Shown here piece after piece: positions 26,998 to 35,626 of a stretch of DNA of 47,931 nucleotides (its first letter is position 1; each line of letters begins with the position of its first letter). Both the position numbers and the translations under genes were made by a program. This stretch comes from Thiobacillus sp. (GTDB taxonomy: Bacteria > Pseudomonadota > Gammaproteobacteria > Burkholderiales > Thiobacillaceae). The stretch lies in contig JAUXRY010000035.1 of assembly GCA_030679915.1 (NCBI GenBank), positions 1 to 47,931 of the forward strand, given 5' to 3'. The notes beneath the pieces were generated by a model. It did no database searches. It was not told the DNA's origin and was given only the letters and a program-made list of their open reading frames with translations.

Positions 26998-28992
26998 GTG
27001 CACAACGCACGTCGACAGGCAGAAAACAGCACGCCCCTATTTTTGTTAGGTGGGTTGGGATGGGTGTTTTCGTTGCTGGGTGTTGTGGCAGGTACCGGCC
27101 AGGCGCTTGCTGCGGTAACTGAATCTGATTTTCTTGAAGTTTTACCCATCGTTCTTTCAGCGTCGCGCCTGTCGCAGCCGGTGAATGAGGCGCCTGCCGC
27201 CGTCACCGTCATCGATCAGGACATGATTCGCGCGTCAGGTTTTCGCGATATCCCAGATTTGTTCCGACTGGTTCCGGGGTTTACCGTGGCGTATACCCGC
27301 GACAACACTTGGGGCGTTGGCTACCATGGCTTAGGCGATGCTTTTTCGCGCCGCATGCAAGTGCTGATCGATGGGCGGTCGGTGTATACGCCGGGCTTTG
27401 GCGAGGTGCCCTGGGCCTCGCTGCCGCTATCAATCGAGGACATCGAGCGCATCGAGGTGGTGCGTGGGCCCAATTCTGCCGTCTACGGATCCAATGCCTT
27501 TCTCGGCATTATCAACATCATCACCAAAGATCCAGCGCAAGTAAGCGGCGGCCATCTCTCGGTACAAGCCGGAGAGCGTGGCATGGGGGGCGCCCAGTTT
27601 CGCTATGGCAACACCCGGGATGACCTGCGTTATCGCTTGAGCGTGTCTGACCAGCGGCGTGACCGGTTCGCAACCCAGTCTGAACAAACAACCACCCGCC
27701 ATCTGGATTTTCGTGCGGATTATCGTTTGTCCGCCACCGACGAAATCACCACCACTTTCGCCTTGAGTGGAGGTGACTGGCGCCATGGGCGGACGCAGGA
27801 TATCGGCGATTCGATCCGACGCTCCGATGTGGGATCGGAGCATTTTCAGACCCGGTTTCGTCGAGTGATGGATGCCGAGAACGAGTGGTCGCTGCAGTTT
27901 TATCACACGCGTTTGCGTAATAACGATAGCTTTGTGGCCCCCCTTCCTAGCCCGCCCTTTCCGGCTGCAAGTGGGGTGCCGGTCGATTTGGATTACACGC
28001 AATGGCGCGACAACATCGAGTTCCAGATGATCACGCGTCCGACAGAAACGATGCGGCTGGTGTGGGGTGCCGAGGTGCGTAGGGAGGGCATAAAAGCACC
28101 CGGATTTTTCTATAACCAGGATGCGCGTACCGGCATGCTCTACCGGGGGTTCGGCAACGTCGAATGGCGCCCGTCATCCAGGTGGATTTGGCATGCCGGT
28201 GCAATGGCGGAACAACATTATTTAAGTGGGTTTGACCTGTCGCCGCGACTGGCGGTTAATTATTTGCCTTCTAACGATCATGCTTTCCGTGCCTCGGTCA
28301 GCCGGGCCAGTCGATCGCCTACATTCTTCGAGGAGCAAGGTGACCAGCGGTTTTTTGATACCAACGGACTGCCGCTTGACCGCGTGTTTGCGCCCACCAG
28401 TGGCTTGCATCCGGAGCAGATTTACTCCCGTGAGCTGGGTTATGTTGGGCAGATTCGCCCACTGAAACTTCAAGTTGATTTCAGGCTGTTCAACGACCGA
28501 ATCACCCGCTTGATCGGAACAAGCGACATAGGGGACGACCCTGGCAGTCTCAACCCCAAGCTTTTTCAGGCAGCCAATCAAAATTCGGCTGACATTCGGG
28601 GTGTGGAGGTCCAGTTCCGCTGGAAGCCGCAAGATGGTTTTGACCTGGTTGCCACATATTCGCGGGTCAACATCCGGTCTGATGAAGTGGATATAGCGGA
28701 GTCTGCGCCTCGAAATAACTTCTCAGCGCTGGGGATGCTTAAGCTGGCGGGAGGATGGGGCGCCAGCGTGGGGGTGTATCGACAGGATGCCATGGTTTGG
28801 TTGGGTGATGGCGATGTGACGCTAGCGTTTACCCGGGTGGATGCGCGCCTGGTCAAACGCTGGAAATGGCAGGGCAATCCCGTTGAACTCGCACTGGTTG
28901 GGCAGAACCTGAGTAGCCGGCCCTATCAGGAATTCCGTAATGACAACCTGTTTGATCGTCGCGCTTATCTGAGTTTGATGTTCGACTGGTAA
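26998..28992 (+). CDS. TonB-dependent outer-membrane receptor (first of tandem pair)
   Basis: This 664-aa protein is a TonB-dependent receptor importing an unknown substrate. A signal peptide ends at about residue 38 (GQALA-AV). The plug domain follows with VLSASRLSQPVNEAPAAVTV, DQDMIRASGFRDIPDLFRLV, DGRSVYTPGF and the plug end IEVVRGPNSAVYGSNAFLGI. The rest is a 22-strand-type barrel ending in an aromatic residue (LMFDW). The TonB box is probably around PIVLSA. The GTG start has a strong GGGGGAGA site. A close paralogue lies 200 bases downstream. No tonB/exbBD, sigma/anti-sigma or metabolic gene nearby hints at substrate. Confidence 0.92.
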   Translation: MHNARRQAENSTPLFLLGGLGWVFSLLGVVAGTGQALAAVTESDFLEVLPIVLSASRLSQPVNEAPAAVTVIDQDMIRASGFRDIPDLFRLVPGFTVAYTRDNTWGVGYHGLGDAFSRRMQVLIDGRSVYTPGFGEVPWASLPLSIEDIERIEVVRGPNSAVYGSNAFLGIINIITKDPAQVSGGHLSVQAGERGMGGAQFRYGNTRDDLRYRLSVSDQRRDRFATQSEQTTTRHLDFRADYRLSATDEITTTFALSGGDWRHGRTQDIGDSIRRSDVGSEHFQTRFRRVMDAENEWSLQFYHTRLRNNDSFVAPLPSPPFPAASGVPVDLDYTQWRDNIEFQMITRPTETMRLVWGAEVRREGIKAPGFFYNQDARTGMLYRGFGNVEWRPSSRWIWHAGAMAEQHYLSGFDLSPRLAVNYLPSNDHAFRASVSRASRSPTFFEEQGDQRFFDTNGLPLDRVFAPTSGLHPEQIYSRELGYVGQIRPLKLQVDFRLFNDRITRLIGTSDIGDDPGSLNPKLFQAANQNSADIRGVEVQFRWKPQDGFDLVATYSRVNIRSDEVDIAESAPRNNFSALGMLKLAGGWGASVGVYRQDAMVWLGDGDVTLAFTRVDARLVKRWKWQGNPVELALVGQNLSSRPYQEFRNDNLFDRRAYLSLMFDW

Positions 28993-29192
28993 ATCAGGGT
29001 TTCTCGACTGGGGGAAAAGCCCCAAGCCAATTTAAGCGGCCAAGTAACAGCGGAACCGCAAACTTTGATAATTCAAGGGCGTAGCTTAATCTTTGCCTCA
29101 AGTACGTCGGCAATTGGTCGTTATTCAAACAATATCCATATCATTAAAACAAACAAAGATCGTTGCTCATCCCGCAGCGGCAAGAGGTGTGA

Positions 29193-31232
29193 GTGAGCAG
29201 TCCCCAATCCGGTAGTCCCCGCATGTTCGAGATCATGCTTTTGCTGGGCGGTTTTCTCGTCGTCCCCGGATCGGCGCTGGCTGTCGTTACCGAATCCGAT
29301 TTCTTCGATATCTTGCCTGTTGTGCTTTCCGCTTCGCGGTTGTCGCAGCCAGTGGGCGACGTGCCGGCCGCGGTAACCCTCATCGACCAGGACATGATCC
29401 GGGCATCGGGTTTTCGCGATATCCCGGATTTGCTGCGTCTGGTACCAGGTTTTTCGGTTGCATACACGCGTGACAACACATGGGCGGCGGGGTACCACGG
29501 CTTGGGTGATGCCTACTCGCGTCGTTTTCAGGTGTTGGTGGATGGCCGGTCGATCTACAGCCCTCACTTCGGTGCAGTGAACTGGAACGATTTGCCACTT
29601 GCGATGGAAGACATCGAGCGCATCGAAGTCGTACGCGGACCGAATGCCTCGATCTATGGTGCCAATTCGTTTGCGGCAGTCATCAACATTATTACTAAGA
29701 CTGCGGCGCAGGTGTCAGGCGAGTTGGTGTCCACGCAAGTGGGCACCCATGGCATGCGTGGGTTGTTGGTGCGTCATGGCGGCGGAGAAGGCGCATTTCG
29801 TTACCGGTTGACCGCATCGGATCAGCAGCGTGATCGCTTTGAGAAAAATATCGCACCCGCCCCCAACACATCCTCCGGACAGTATTTCGAAGCCAGCAAA
29901 ACACGTTTTATCAATGGACGCATGGACTGGCAACTGACCCCAGGCTCGGATGTCATGGCGCAATTTGGCCTGACCCAGGGGGACGGGAAAGCGGGTTCCA
30001 GCACGCTAGATGCACGCTCGGCACTTGAACCCAGGGAGCAGGATTCGCGCGCGTTTTACCTGCAGCTTGCCTATCACAAGGTGGAATCCGCACGTCGGGA
30101 GTGGCGGGTGCAGGCTTACCATACGCAAAATACGTTTGATGCGGATACGCGAGTCGCGCCCCTTGTTTTTGGAAGCTTTTCTGACAATGTCGTCGTAAAT
30201 CAGTACCTCCTGCAGTCCCGAAGCAGTATTGACCTACAGGTTAATGAGCAGTGGACCCCCGGTTTGCGCGCAGTGTGGGGGGGCGAGTTATGGCAGGAAA
30301 CAGTCAAGAGCCCGCAGTCCTACAATTCCACAAGGACCATGCGCGGCGAAATCGCGCGTGCGTTTGGCAATCTTGAATGGCGTCCTCACGAGCAGGTACT
30401 GGTGCAGGGTGGCGCCATGCTGGAACACCATTACTTCACGGGCGCAGATATTTCGCCACGCGTCGCGGTCAACTTCACTGTGGTGCCGGATCATGTCCTT
30501 CGACTGGGGGTATCACGCGCCTACCGCTCGCCCACATTTTTTGAGGAGTTGGGCAATCAGGTTTTGTTGAATGATGCCGGGGCAGTGGTGGATACCACGA
30601 TCATGCGTCATGGCGGCCTTGAACCTGAGCGCATCCTGTCGCGTGAGCTCGGTTATGTTGGACGGTGGAATGCTTTGAAGCTTGAGTTGGATGTGCGGCT
30701 TTATCGGGATCACATCGAAAACTTTATCGGGGAAAAGAAAGTGGTGCCGAATCCACCCAGTGACGTCAACTCATTCCAGCCAAAAGTATTCTTTTACGAC
30801 AATATCGGGTCGGTCGACGCGCACGGCGGCGAAGTGCAACTGCGCTGGCGACCCACCCCATCGCTTGATGTAAGTGCCCACTATGCGCGTGTTTTCTTGC
30901 GTGCAGCCACGTCAGTTGGCAATTACAACACCGATATTCCCGCATCCGCGCCACGCGATAGCTGGGGTGCGCTTGCCCGTTACCAATTCGGCAACGGCTG
31001 GGACGGTAGTGTGTTTGCACAATACAGCGACCCTCAGAAATGGCTTTCACCGGGGGATGTCACGCGAGCTTTTATCCGGGTCGATGTCCACTTGGCGCGC
31101 CGCTGGAAATGGCAGGGAACTGAAGTGGAGGCCGCCGTGGTTGGGCAGAACCTGGGCAATGATTACGAAGAGTTCCGCAATACCAACCTGTTTAGCCGCC
31201 GTGTCTATGGCAGCCTGGGCTTCAAATGGTAA
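29193..31232 (+). CDS. TonB-dependent outer-membrane receptor (second of tandem pair)
   Basis: This 679-aa receptor is a paralogue of the preceding gene. The plug regions are nearly collinear (DQDMIRASGFRDIPDLLRLV, YTRDNTWAAGYHGLGDA, DGRSIYSPHFGAV), and the ends match too (RRWKWQGTEVEAAVVGQNL, final FKW). The barrel loops differ more, which suggests related but different ligands. The signal peptide ends near GSALA. The start is a GTG with AAGAGG five bases upstream; an internal ATG (29223, MFEIMLLL) is the alternative. The 200 bases between the pair hold a weak GGGG/CCCC stem after the first stop and no clear Fur box. Confidence 0.92.
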   Translation: MSSPQSGSPRMFEIMLLLGGFLVVPGSALAVVTESDFFDILPVVLSASRLSQPVGDVPAAVTLIDQDMIRASGFRDIPDLLRLVPGFSVAYTRDNTWAAGYHGLGDAYSRRFQVLVDGRSIYSPHFGAVNWNDLPLAMEDIERIEVVRGPNASIYGANSFAAVINIITKTAAQVSGELVSTQVGTHGMRGLLVRHGGGEGAFRYRLTASDQQRDRFEKNIAPAPNTSSGQYFEASKTRFINGRMDWQLTPGSDVMAQFGLTQGDGKAGSSTLDARSALEPREQDSRAFYLQLAYHKVESARREWRVQAYHTQNTFDADTRVAPLVFGSFSDNVVVNQYLLQSRSSIDLQVNEQWTPGLRAVWGGELWQETVKSPQSYNSTRTMRGEIARAFGNLEWRPHEQVLVQGGAMLEHHYFTGADISPRVAVNFTVVPDHVLRLGVSRAYRSPTFFEELGNQVLLNDAGAVVDTTIMRHGGLEPERILSRELGYVGRWNALKLELDVRLYRDHIENFIGEKKVVPNPPSDVNSFQPKVFFYDNIGSVDAHGGEVQLRWRPTPSLDVSAHYARVFLRAATSVGNYNTDIPASAPRDSWGALARYQFGNGWDGSVFAQYSDPQKWLSPGDVTRAFIRVDVHLARRWKWQGTEVEAAVVGQNLGNDYEEFRNTNLFSRRVYGSLGFKW

Positions 31233-31267
31233 AGCGGATAAGCCGGTAGTCAGGTGAGTAACGGCGC

Positions 31268-31330
31268 TATTGGGTATTTGTGCCTGAATCTAATGGGTAC
31301 TTGTGCCCGGTACTATTGGGTATAATCCCG
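31268..31330 (+). repeat. Three direct repeats with exact 23-bp period over the fmdB promoter
   Basis: Units start at 31268, 31291 and 31314. The first two, TATTGGGTATTTGTGCC and TAATGGGTACTTGTGCC, match at 15 of 17 positions; the third begins with the same TATTGGGTAT and then turns into TATAAT (31321-31326), a consensus -10. Six unrelated bases separate the 17-base units. The period equals about two helical turns, so bound proteins would line up on one face of the DNA. A -35 would fall inside the second unit, though it is weak. This looks like an iterated operator on the promoter of the fmdB-DUF502-aspS cluster. Confidence 0.7.
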
Positions 31331-31357
31331 CAACTTATTGATTGTCGGAGAATTTAT

Positions 31358-31630
31358 ATGCCGATCTATGCTTACAAATGCACGTCTTGCGGTTTTGCAC
31401 AGGACGAAATGCTGAAAGTATCGGATGCCCCGCTGACTGTGTGCCCAACTTGCGGCGAAGCCCAGTACACCAAACAGGTGACGGCGCCGGGTTTTGCGCT
31501 GAAGGGGACCGGTTGGTACGCCACCGATTTCAAGGGCGGCACCAGCAACAAGGCTGAAGCCAAATCTGAAGCCAAACCCGACGCCCCGTCTCCTGCCTGC
31601 GGCACCGCGGCTTGCCCGGCAAGTAGCTAA
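31358..31630 (+). CDS. FmdB-family zinc ribbon protein
   Basis: This 90-aa protein starts MPIYAYKCTSCGFAQDEM and continues to CPTCGEAQYTKQVTAPGFAL, giving the two CxxC pairs of the FmdB/CxxC_CxxC_SSSS zinc ribbon. The tail is Lys/Ala/Pro-rich with two further cysteines near the end. The start is fixed by the conserved MPIYAY and by GGAG 7 bases before it; an upstream in-frame extension runs through the promoter repeats and is not coding. Family members are named after a formamide-porin regulator, but a regulatory function is unproven. It precedes DUF502 and aspS, a recurring neighbourhood. Confidence 0.92.
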   Translation: MPIYAYKCTSCGFAQDEMLKVSDAPLTVCPTCGEAQYTKQVTAPGFALKGTGWYATDFKGGTSNKAEAKSEAKPDAPSPACGTAACPASS

Positions 31631-31650
31631 AGCGCGGGTTTCACCGTAAA

Positions 31651-31682
31651 GCGGGCGGCTAACACCGCCCGCTTCTTGTTTT
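31651..31682 (+). terminator. Rho-independent terminator between fmdB-like gene and DUF502 gene
   Basis: GCGGGCGG and CCGCCCGC form a perfect 8-bp stem around CTAACA, followed by TTCTTGTTTT. It lies 20 bases after the fmdB-like stop. The broken T run suggests partial read-through, so the DUF502-aspS genes may get only part of the upstream transcript. Confidence 0.75.
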
Positions 31683-31704
31683 AAGCCGTCGTCATATTCT
31701 GTCT

Positions 31705-32298
31705 ATGAAACGCTATTTCATTACCGGTCTGCTGATCTGGGTGCCGTTGGGGATCACCCTATGGGTACTCGACCTGCTGATCGGCACCATGGACCAGAGT
31801 TTGACCGTGCTGCCAGCCGCATGGCAGACCGAGGCCTGGCTGGGAATGCGAATTCCAGGGCTGGGAGTCATCCTGACGCTACTGGTCATCGTCTTGACCG
31901 GTATGTTCGGCGCCAATTTTTTCGGCCAGAAAATCATCGATTTCTGGGAGCGCCAGCTCACCCGGATCCCGGTGGTGAAAACCATTTACGGCAGCGTCAA
32001 GCAGGTCTCCGATACGCTGCTTTCAGGGAACGGCCACGCATTTCGCAAGGTCTTGCTGGTGCGCTACCCGCATCCCGAGGCCTGGTCGCTGGCTTTTCAG
32101 ACCAATATTCCGTGCGAGGTGGCGGGCTTGCTGCCCGACGAGCATGTGGCGGTGTTTATTCCCACCACGCCAAGCCCGGTCAACGGCTTTTATTTTTTCG
32201 TTAAAAAGAGCGAAGTCATCGAGCTGGATGTGTCGGTTGACCGTGCGTTGAAATACATCGTCTCGATGGGCGTCGCATCAGGCGATTCGCGCCCATGA
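31705..32298 (+). CDS. DUF502 family membrane protein
   Basis: This 197-aa protein begins MKRYFITGLLIWVPLGITLWVL, a membrane helix, with a second helix at about residues 50-75 (LGVILTLLVIVLTGMFGANFFG). Between and after these come IPVVKTIYGSVKQVSDTLL and VALIPT-like VAVFIPTTPSPVNGFYFFV, which identify DUF502. The soluble part should face the cytoplasm or periplasm; the family has no established role. It sits 35 bases before aspS. Confidence 0.9.
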   Translation: MKRYFITGLLIWVPLGITLWVLDLLIGTMDQSLTVLPAAWQTEAWLGMRIPGLGVILTLLVIVLTGMFGANFFGQKIIDFWERQLTRIPVVKTIYGSVKQVSDTLLSGNGHAFRKVLLVRYPHPEAWSLAFQTNIPCEVAGLLPDEHVAVFIPTTPSPVNGFYFFVKKSEVIELDVSVDRALKYIVSMGVASGDSRP

Positions 32299-32333
32299 AC
32301 TTAACAAACCAAGCATTGAATTAGGAATAGAGC

Positions 32334-34127
32334 ATGCGTACTCATTATTGCGGCGCCGTGAGCGCTGCCGACATCGGCAACACTGTGACGCTATGCGGCT
32401 GGGCGCACCGTCGGCGCGACCACGGTGGTGTGATTTTCATCGACCTGCGTGACCGCGAAGGCATGATGCAGGTGGTGATCGATCCTGATACGCCAGAAGC
32501 TTTCAAACTGGCTGAAGAGGTGCGCTCCGAGTTCGTGCTGAAGATCGAAGGCCTGGTGCGTGCACGTCCCGCCGGCACCGAAAACTCCAACATGTCCACC
32601 GGCATGGTCGAAATGCTGACCAAGAAGCTGGAGGTGCTGAATCCCTCGCTGACGCCGCCGTTCCAGATCGACGACGACAACATCAACGAGAACATTCGTC
32701 TGCAATACCGCTATCTCGACCTGCGCCGCGAGCCGATGCAGAAGAACATGCGGCTGCGCTATCGCGTCTCCAAGATCATGCGCGATTACCTCGACGTCAA
32801 CGGCTTCATGGAAATCGAAACCCCGATGCTGACGCGTTCCACGCCAGAAGGCGCGCGCGATTATCTGGTGCCGAGCCGCGTCCACGACGGCATGTTCTAT
32901 GCGCTGCCGCAGTCGCCGCAGTTGTTCAAGCAACTGTTGATGGTGGCGGGCTATGACCGCTATTTCCAGCTCACCAAGTGCTTTCGCGACGAAGACCTGC
33001 GCGCCGACCGGCAGCCTGAATTCACCCAGGTCGACCTCGAAACCTCGTTCCTTGGCGAAGAGGAGATCATGGGTCTGGTCGAGGGCATGATCCGCGACAT
33101 GATGAAGCGGGCGCAGGATACCGATCTCCCCGCGTCTTTCCCGCGCATGACCTACGCAGAAGCGATGCACCGTTACGGTTCCGACAAGCCCGATATGCGG
33201 GTGACGCTGGAAATCGTCGACGTCGGCGACGCGATGAAAGACGTCGCGTTCAAGGTGTTTTCCGGCCCGGCCAACGATCCGAAAGGCCGCGTCGCAGCCC
33301 TGCGTATTCCCGGTGGTGCAGCGTTAAGCCGTAGCGAGATCGACGGCTACACCGAGTTCGTCAAAATCTACGGTGCCAAGGGGCTGGCCTATATCAAGGT
33401 CAACGACGTCAGCCAGTTGAATGAAGCCGGACTGCAATCACCCATCGTCAAGAACCTGTCGGAAGACGCGCTGCGTGCCGTGATTGAACGCACCGGCGCA
33501 CAGAATGGCGACCTGATTTTCTTTGGCGCTGACAAAACCAAAGTGGTCAACGACGCGTTGGGCGCATTGCGCCTGAAAGTCGGCCATGAGAAAAACCATC
33601 TGGATGGCCGCGCCTGGGCGCCGCTGTGGGTGGTTGATTTCCCCAGGTTCGAATTCAACGAGGACGAAAACCGCTGGGACGCGCTGCATCACCCCTTCAC
33701 CGCGCCGAAAGACGGTCACGAAGAATGGCTCGCCACCGATCCCGGCAAGTGCCTGTCCAAGGCGTACGACATGGTGCTGAACGGTTGGGAAGTCGGCGGC
33801 GGTTCGGTGCGTATCCACAAGCAGGCCGTGCAGGAGAAGGTATTCGCCGCACTGAACATTGGCGAAGAAGAGCGCCGCGAGAAGTTCGGCTTTCTGCTCG
33901 ACGCCTTGCAGTACGGCGCGCCGCCACATGGCGGTCTGGCGTTTGGTCTTGATCGATTGGTCACGCTGATGACTGGTTCCGAATCCATCCGTGACGTCAT
34001 CGCTTTCCCCAAGACCCAGCGCGCATCGTGTCTGATGACCAACGCGCCCAACGTGGTGGATGACAAACAGCTGCGCGAACTGCACATCAAGCTGCGCAAC
34101 ACCAACCCGGCAGACAAGGCGGCATGA
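32334..34127 (+). CDS. aspS: Aspartyl-tRNA synthetase
   Basis: AspRS (597 aa, usual bacterial length) charges tRNA-Asp. The N-terminal anticodon-binding OB domain has [23 protein letters not shown] (read in parts) and DREGMMQVV. The class II core has motif 2 [16 protein letters not shown], and motif 3 [15 protein letters not shown] near the C-terminus. A bacterial GAD insertion lies in between. Whether it is discriminating, or also charges tRNA-Asn for amidation, cannot be told without gatCAB/asnS data. Its TGA overlaps the next ATG in ATGA. Confidence 0.97.
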   Translation: MRTHYCGAVSAADIGNTVTLCGWAHRRRDHGGVIFIDLRDREGMMQVVIDPDTPEAFKLAEEVRSEFVLKIEGLVRARPAGTENSNMSTGMVEMLTKKLEVLNPSLTPPFQIDDDNINENIRLQYRYLDLRREPMQKNMRLRYRVSKIMRDYLDVNGFMEIETPMLTRSTPEGARDYLVPSRVHDGMFYALPQSPQLFKQLLMVAGYDRYFQLTKCFRDEDLRADRQPEFTQVDLETSFLGEEEIMGLVEGMIRDMMKRAQDTDLPASFPRMTYAEAMHRYGSDKPDMRVTLEIVDVGDAMKDVAFKVFSGPANDPKGRVAALRIPGGAALSRSEIDGYTEFVKIYGAKGLAYIKVNDVSQLNEAGLQSPIVKNLSEDALRAVIERTGAQNGDLIFFGADKTKVVNDALGALRLKVGHEKNHLDGRAWAPLWVVDFPRFEFNEDENRWDALHHPFTAPKDGHEEWLATDPGKCLSKAYDMVLNGWEVGGGSVRIHKQAVQEKVFAALNIGEEERREKFGFLLDALQYGAPPHGGLAFGLDRLVTLMTGSESIRDVIAFPKTQRASCLMTNAPNVVDDKQLRELHIKLRNTNPADKAA

Positions 34128-34429
34128 GCTTCGCTGACACGCTGAAAGCCCTGCCCGAAGCGAATGGCACGCGTTTGCGGTTGACCGATGCCAAGGGCGC
34201 TGAAGTGGCAGTAATCGAAAATGGCCCCGGCACCGCCAGTTCGTTTCGCGTCTACGCCTATCTGGCAGCTAAACACGGTGGCATTACCCCAGCCGCTGCG
34301 GCTGAAGGTCTGACCATTTTCGCCGAGCACACCGACGATGCGCGCAATCATGCGGGCAAGCACCCCAACATCGACCGCCTGATTGAATTACAGGCCTCGG
34401 GCGCCACGCTCGCTGCTACGGTCGAGTGA
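34124..34429 (+). CDS. DUF2322 family protein
   Basis: This 101-aa protein of unknown function resembles the DUF2322 family. It has no signal peptide or membrane segment and should be cytoplasmic. Recognisable blocks are [17 protein letters not shown] at the start, [19 protein letters not shown] in the middle, and [20 protein letters not shown] with NIDRLIEL near the end. It is locked between aspS (4-base overlap) and nudB (4-base overlap), so it is made together with AspRS. Confidence 0.75.
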   Translation: MSFADTLKALPEANGTRLRLTDAKGAEVAVIENGPGTASSFRVYAYLAAKHGGITPAAAAEGLTIFAEHTDDARNHAGKHPNIDRLIELQASGATLAATVE

Positions 34430-34866
34430 CCCTGCATAAAGTTCCAGTCTCCGTGCTGGTCGTGATTCATGCGGCGGACGGCCAGGTGTTACTGATGGAA
34501 CGCGCCGACGCGCCGGGATTCTGGCAGTCGGTGACGGGTTCGCAGGATGCAGGCGAAACGCTTGCACAAACCGCGATTCGTGAAGTGCGCGAGGAAACCG
34601 GGCTCGATGCCACACAGTTCGAATTGGCGTCGTGGGAGCTTTCAAACTGCTACGAAATCTATGAACGCTGGCGCCACCGTTACGCACCGGGTGTGACGCA
34701 CAACACAGAACATGTATTTGGACTGAAACTCTCCGTGCCGCAACCCGTCACACTGTCACCGCGCGAGCATCTGCGCTATGCGTGGTTGCCATGGGCGGAC
34801 GCCGCTGTGCGCTGCTTCTCACCGAGTAATGCGGCAGCCATTCGGCTGCTGCCCACGCGCCTATAA
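34426..34866 (+). CDS. nudB: Dihydroneopterin triphosphate diphosphatase (Nudix hydrolase)
   Basis: This 146-aa Nudix enzyme matches NudB, which removes pyrophosphate from dihydroneopterin triphosphate in folate synthesis. The Nudix box is complete: GSQDAGETLAQTAIREVREE followed by TGL, with all catalytic glutamates. The N-terminus KVPVSVLVVIHAADGQVLLMER and EHVFGLKL later are typical of NudB. The start is a GTG overlapping the DUF2322 stop. aspS-nudB linkage is also seen in other proteobacteria. Confidence 0.9.
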   Translation: MTLHKVPVSVLVVIHAADGQVLLMERADAPGFWQSVTGSQDAGETLAQTAIREVREETGLDATQFELASWELSNCYEIYERWRHRYAPGVTHNTEHVFGLKLSVPQPVTLSPREHLRYAWLPWADAAVRCFSPSNAAAIRLLPTRL

Positions 34867-34873
34867 TGCCCCG

Positions 34874-35626
34874 ATGACTTCCCCGCTGCATATTGCGAGC
34901 TACAACATCCATAAAGGCCTGTCGCAATTCAACCGGCGGCTGACAGTGCACGAATTGCGCGATCGTCTTGGCACACTGGGCACCGACATCGTGTTTTTGC
35001 AGGAAGTGCAGGGCAGTCACGGGCTGCGCGTCAACCGATTCAAGCACTGGCCGAGTAATCCGCAGCATGAGTTCCTGGCGGGTCATGTCTACACTGACTT
35101 CGCTTACGGCAAGAACTGCATCTACGACAACGGCCATCACGGCAATGCCATTTTGTCGCGCTTCAAGATTTTATCCTGGGAAAACGAAGACATTTCGGCG
35201 CACTCATTCGAGAGCCGCGGCATGTTGCATTGCGAAATTGAAGTGCCAGGCATGGACGTGCCGGTGCATTGCATCAACGTCCATCTGGGTCTGACAGAGC
35301 GTGGCCGCAAGCGGCAGCTGGCGATGATAGTCGCCCGAGTGCGTGCCATGGTTCCGGACGATGCACCGCTGATACTGGCGGGTGACTTCAATGATTGGCT
35401 GGTACGCGCGGGACGTTATTTTGAGGATGAGCTGGGCATGGCCGAGGTGTTCGAAACGCATCACGGCAAGTCTGCCCGCAGTTATCCCTCCATCCTGCCC
35501 ATGTTTCAGCTCGACCGGATCTATGTGCGGCGTTTCAATATCCAGGCCGCCCATGTTCATACCGGCAATGCCTGGCACCGCATATCCGACCATGCCGCTT
35601 TGTCCGCAAAACTCACCCTGGCCTGA
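34874..35626 (+). CDS. Endonuclease/exonuclease/phosphatase family protein, YbhP-like
   Basis: This 250-aa protein has the EEP fold motifs: IASYNIHKGL at the start, VFLQEVQG (about 39-46), GDFNDWL (about 173), and RISDHAAL at the end, carrying the metal-binding and catalytic Asn, Glu, Asp and His. The ATG at 34874 is chosen; longer frames run into nudB and are not family-like. The stop overlaps the clsB start in TGATG. In E. coli ybhP, of the same family, also neighbours clsB (ybhO), so a link to membrane lipid metabolism is a reasonable inference; the substrate is unknown. Confidence 0.9.
   Translation: MTSPLHIASYNIHKGLSQFNRRLTVHELRDRLGTLGTDIVFLQEVQGSHGLRVNRFKHWPSNPQHEFLAGHVYTDFAYGKNCIYDNGHHGNAILSRFKILSWENEDISAHSFESRGMLHCEIEVPGMDVPVHCINVHLGLTERGRKRQLAMIVARVRAMVPDDAPLILAGDFNDWLVRAGRYFEDELGMAEVFETHHGKSARSYPSILPMFQLDRIYVRRFNIQAAHVHTGNAWHRISDHAALSAKLTLA

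Noticed and set aside
29041..29192. Possible Fur box upstream of the second TonB-dependent receptor
   Set aside because: TTGATAATTCAA and nearby AT-rich sequence match only part of a GATAAT repeat array; too weak to call.
31268..31330. CRISPR-like array
   Set aside because: There are only three 17-base units with 6-base spacers, lying on a promoter, with no cas genes; this fits an operator, not CRISPR.
34778..34873. Longer start of the EEP-family protein inside nudB
   Set aside because: The fold begins just after the ATG at 34874 and the extension is out-of-frame nudB sequence.
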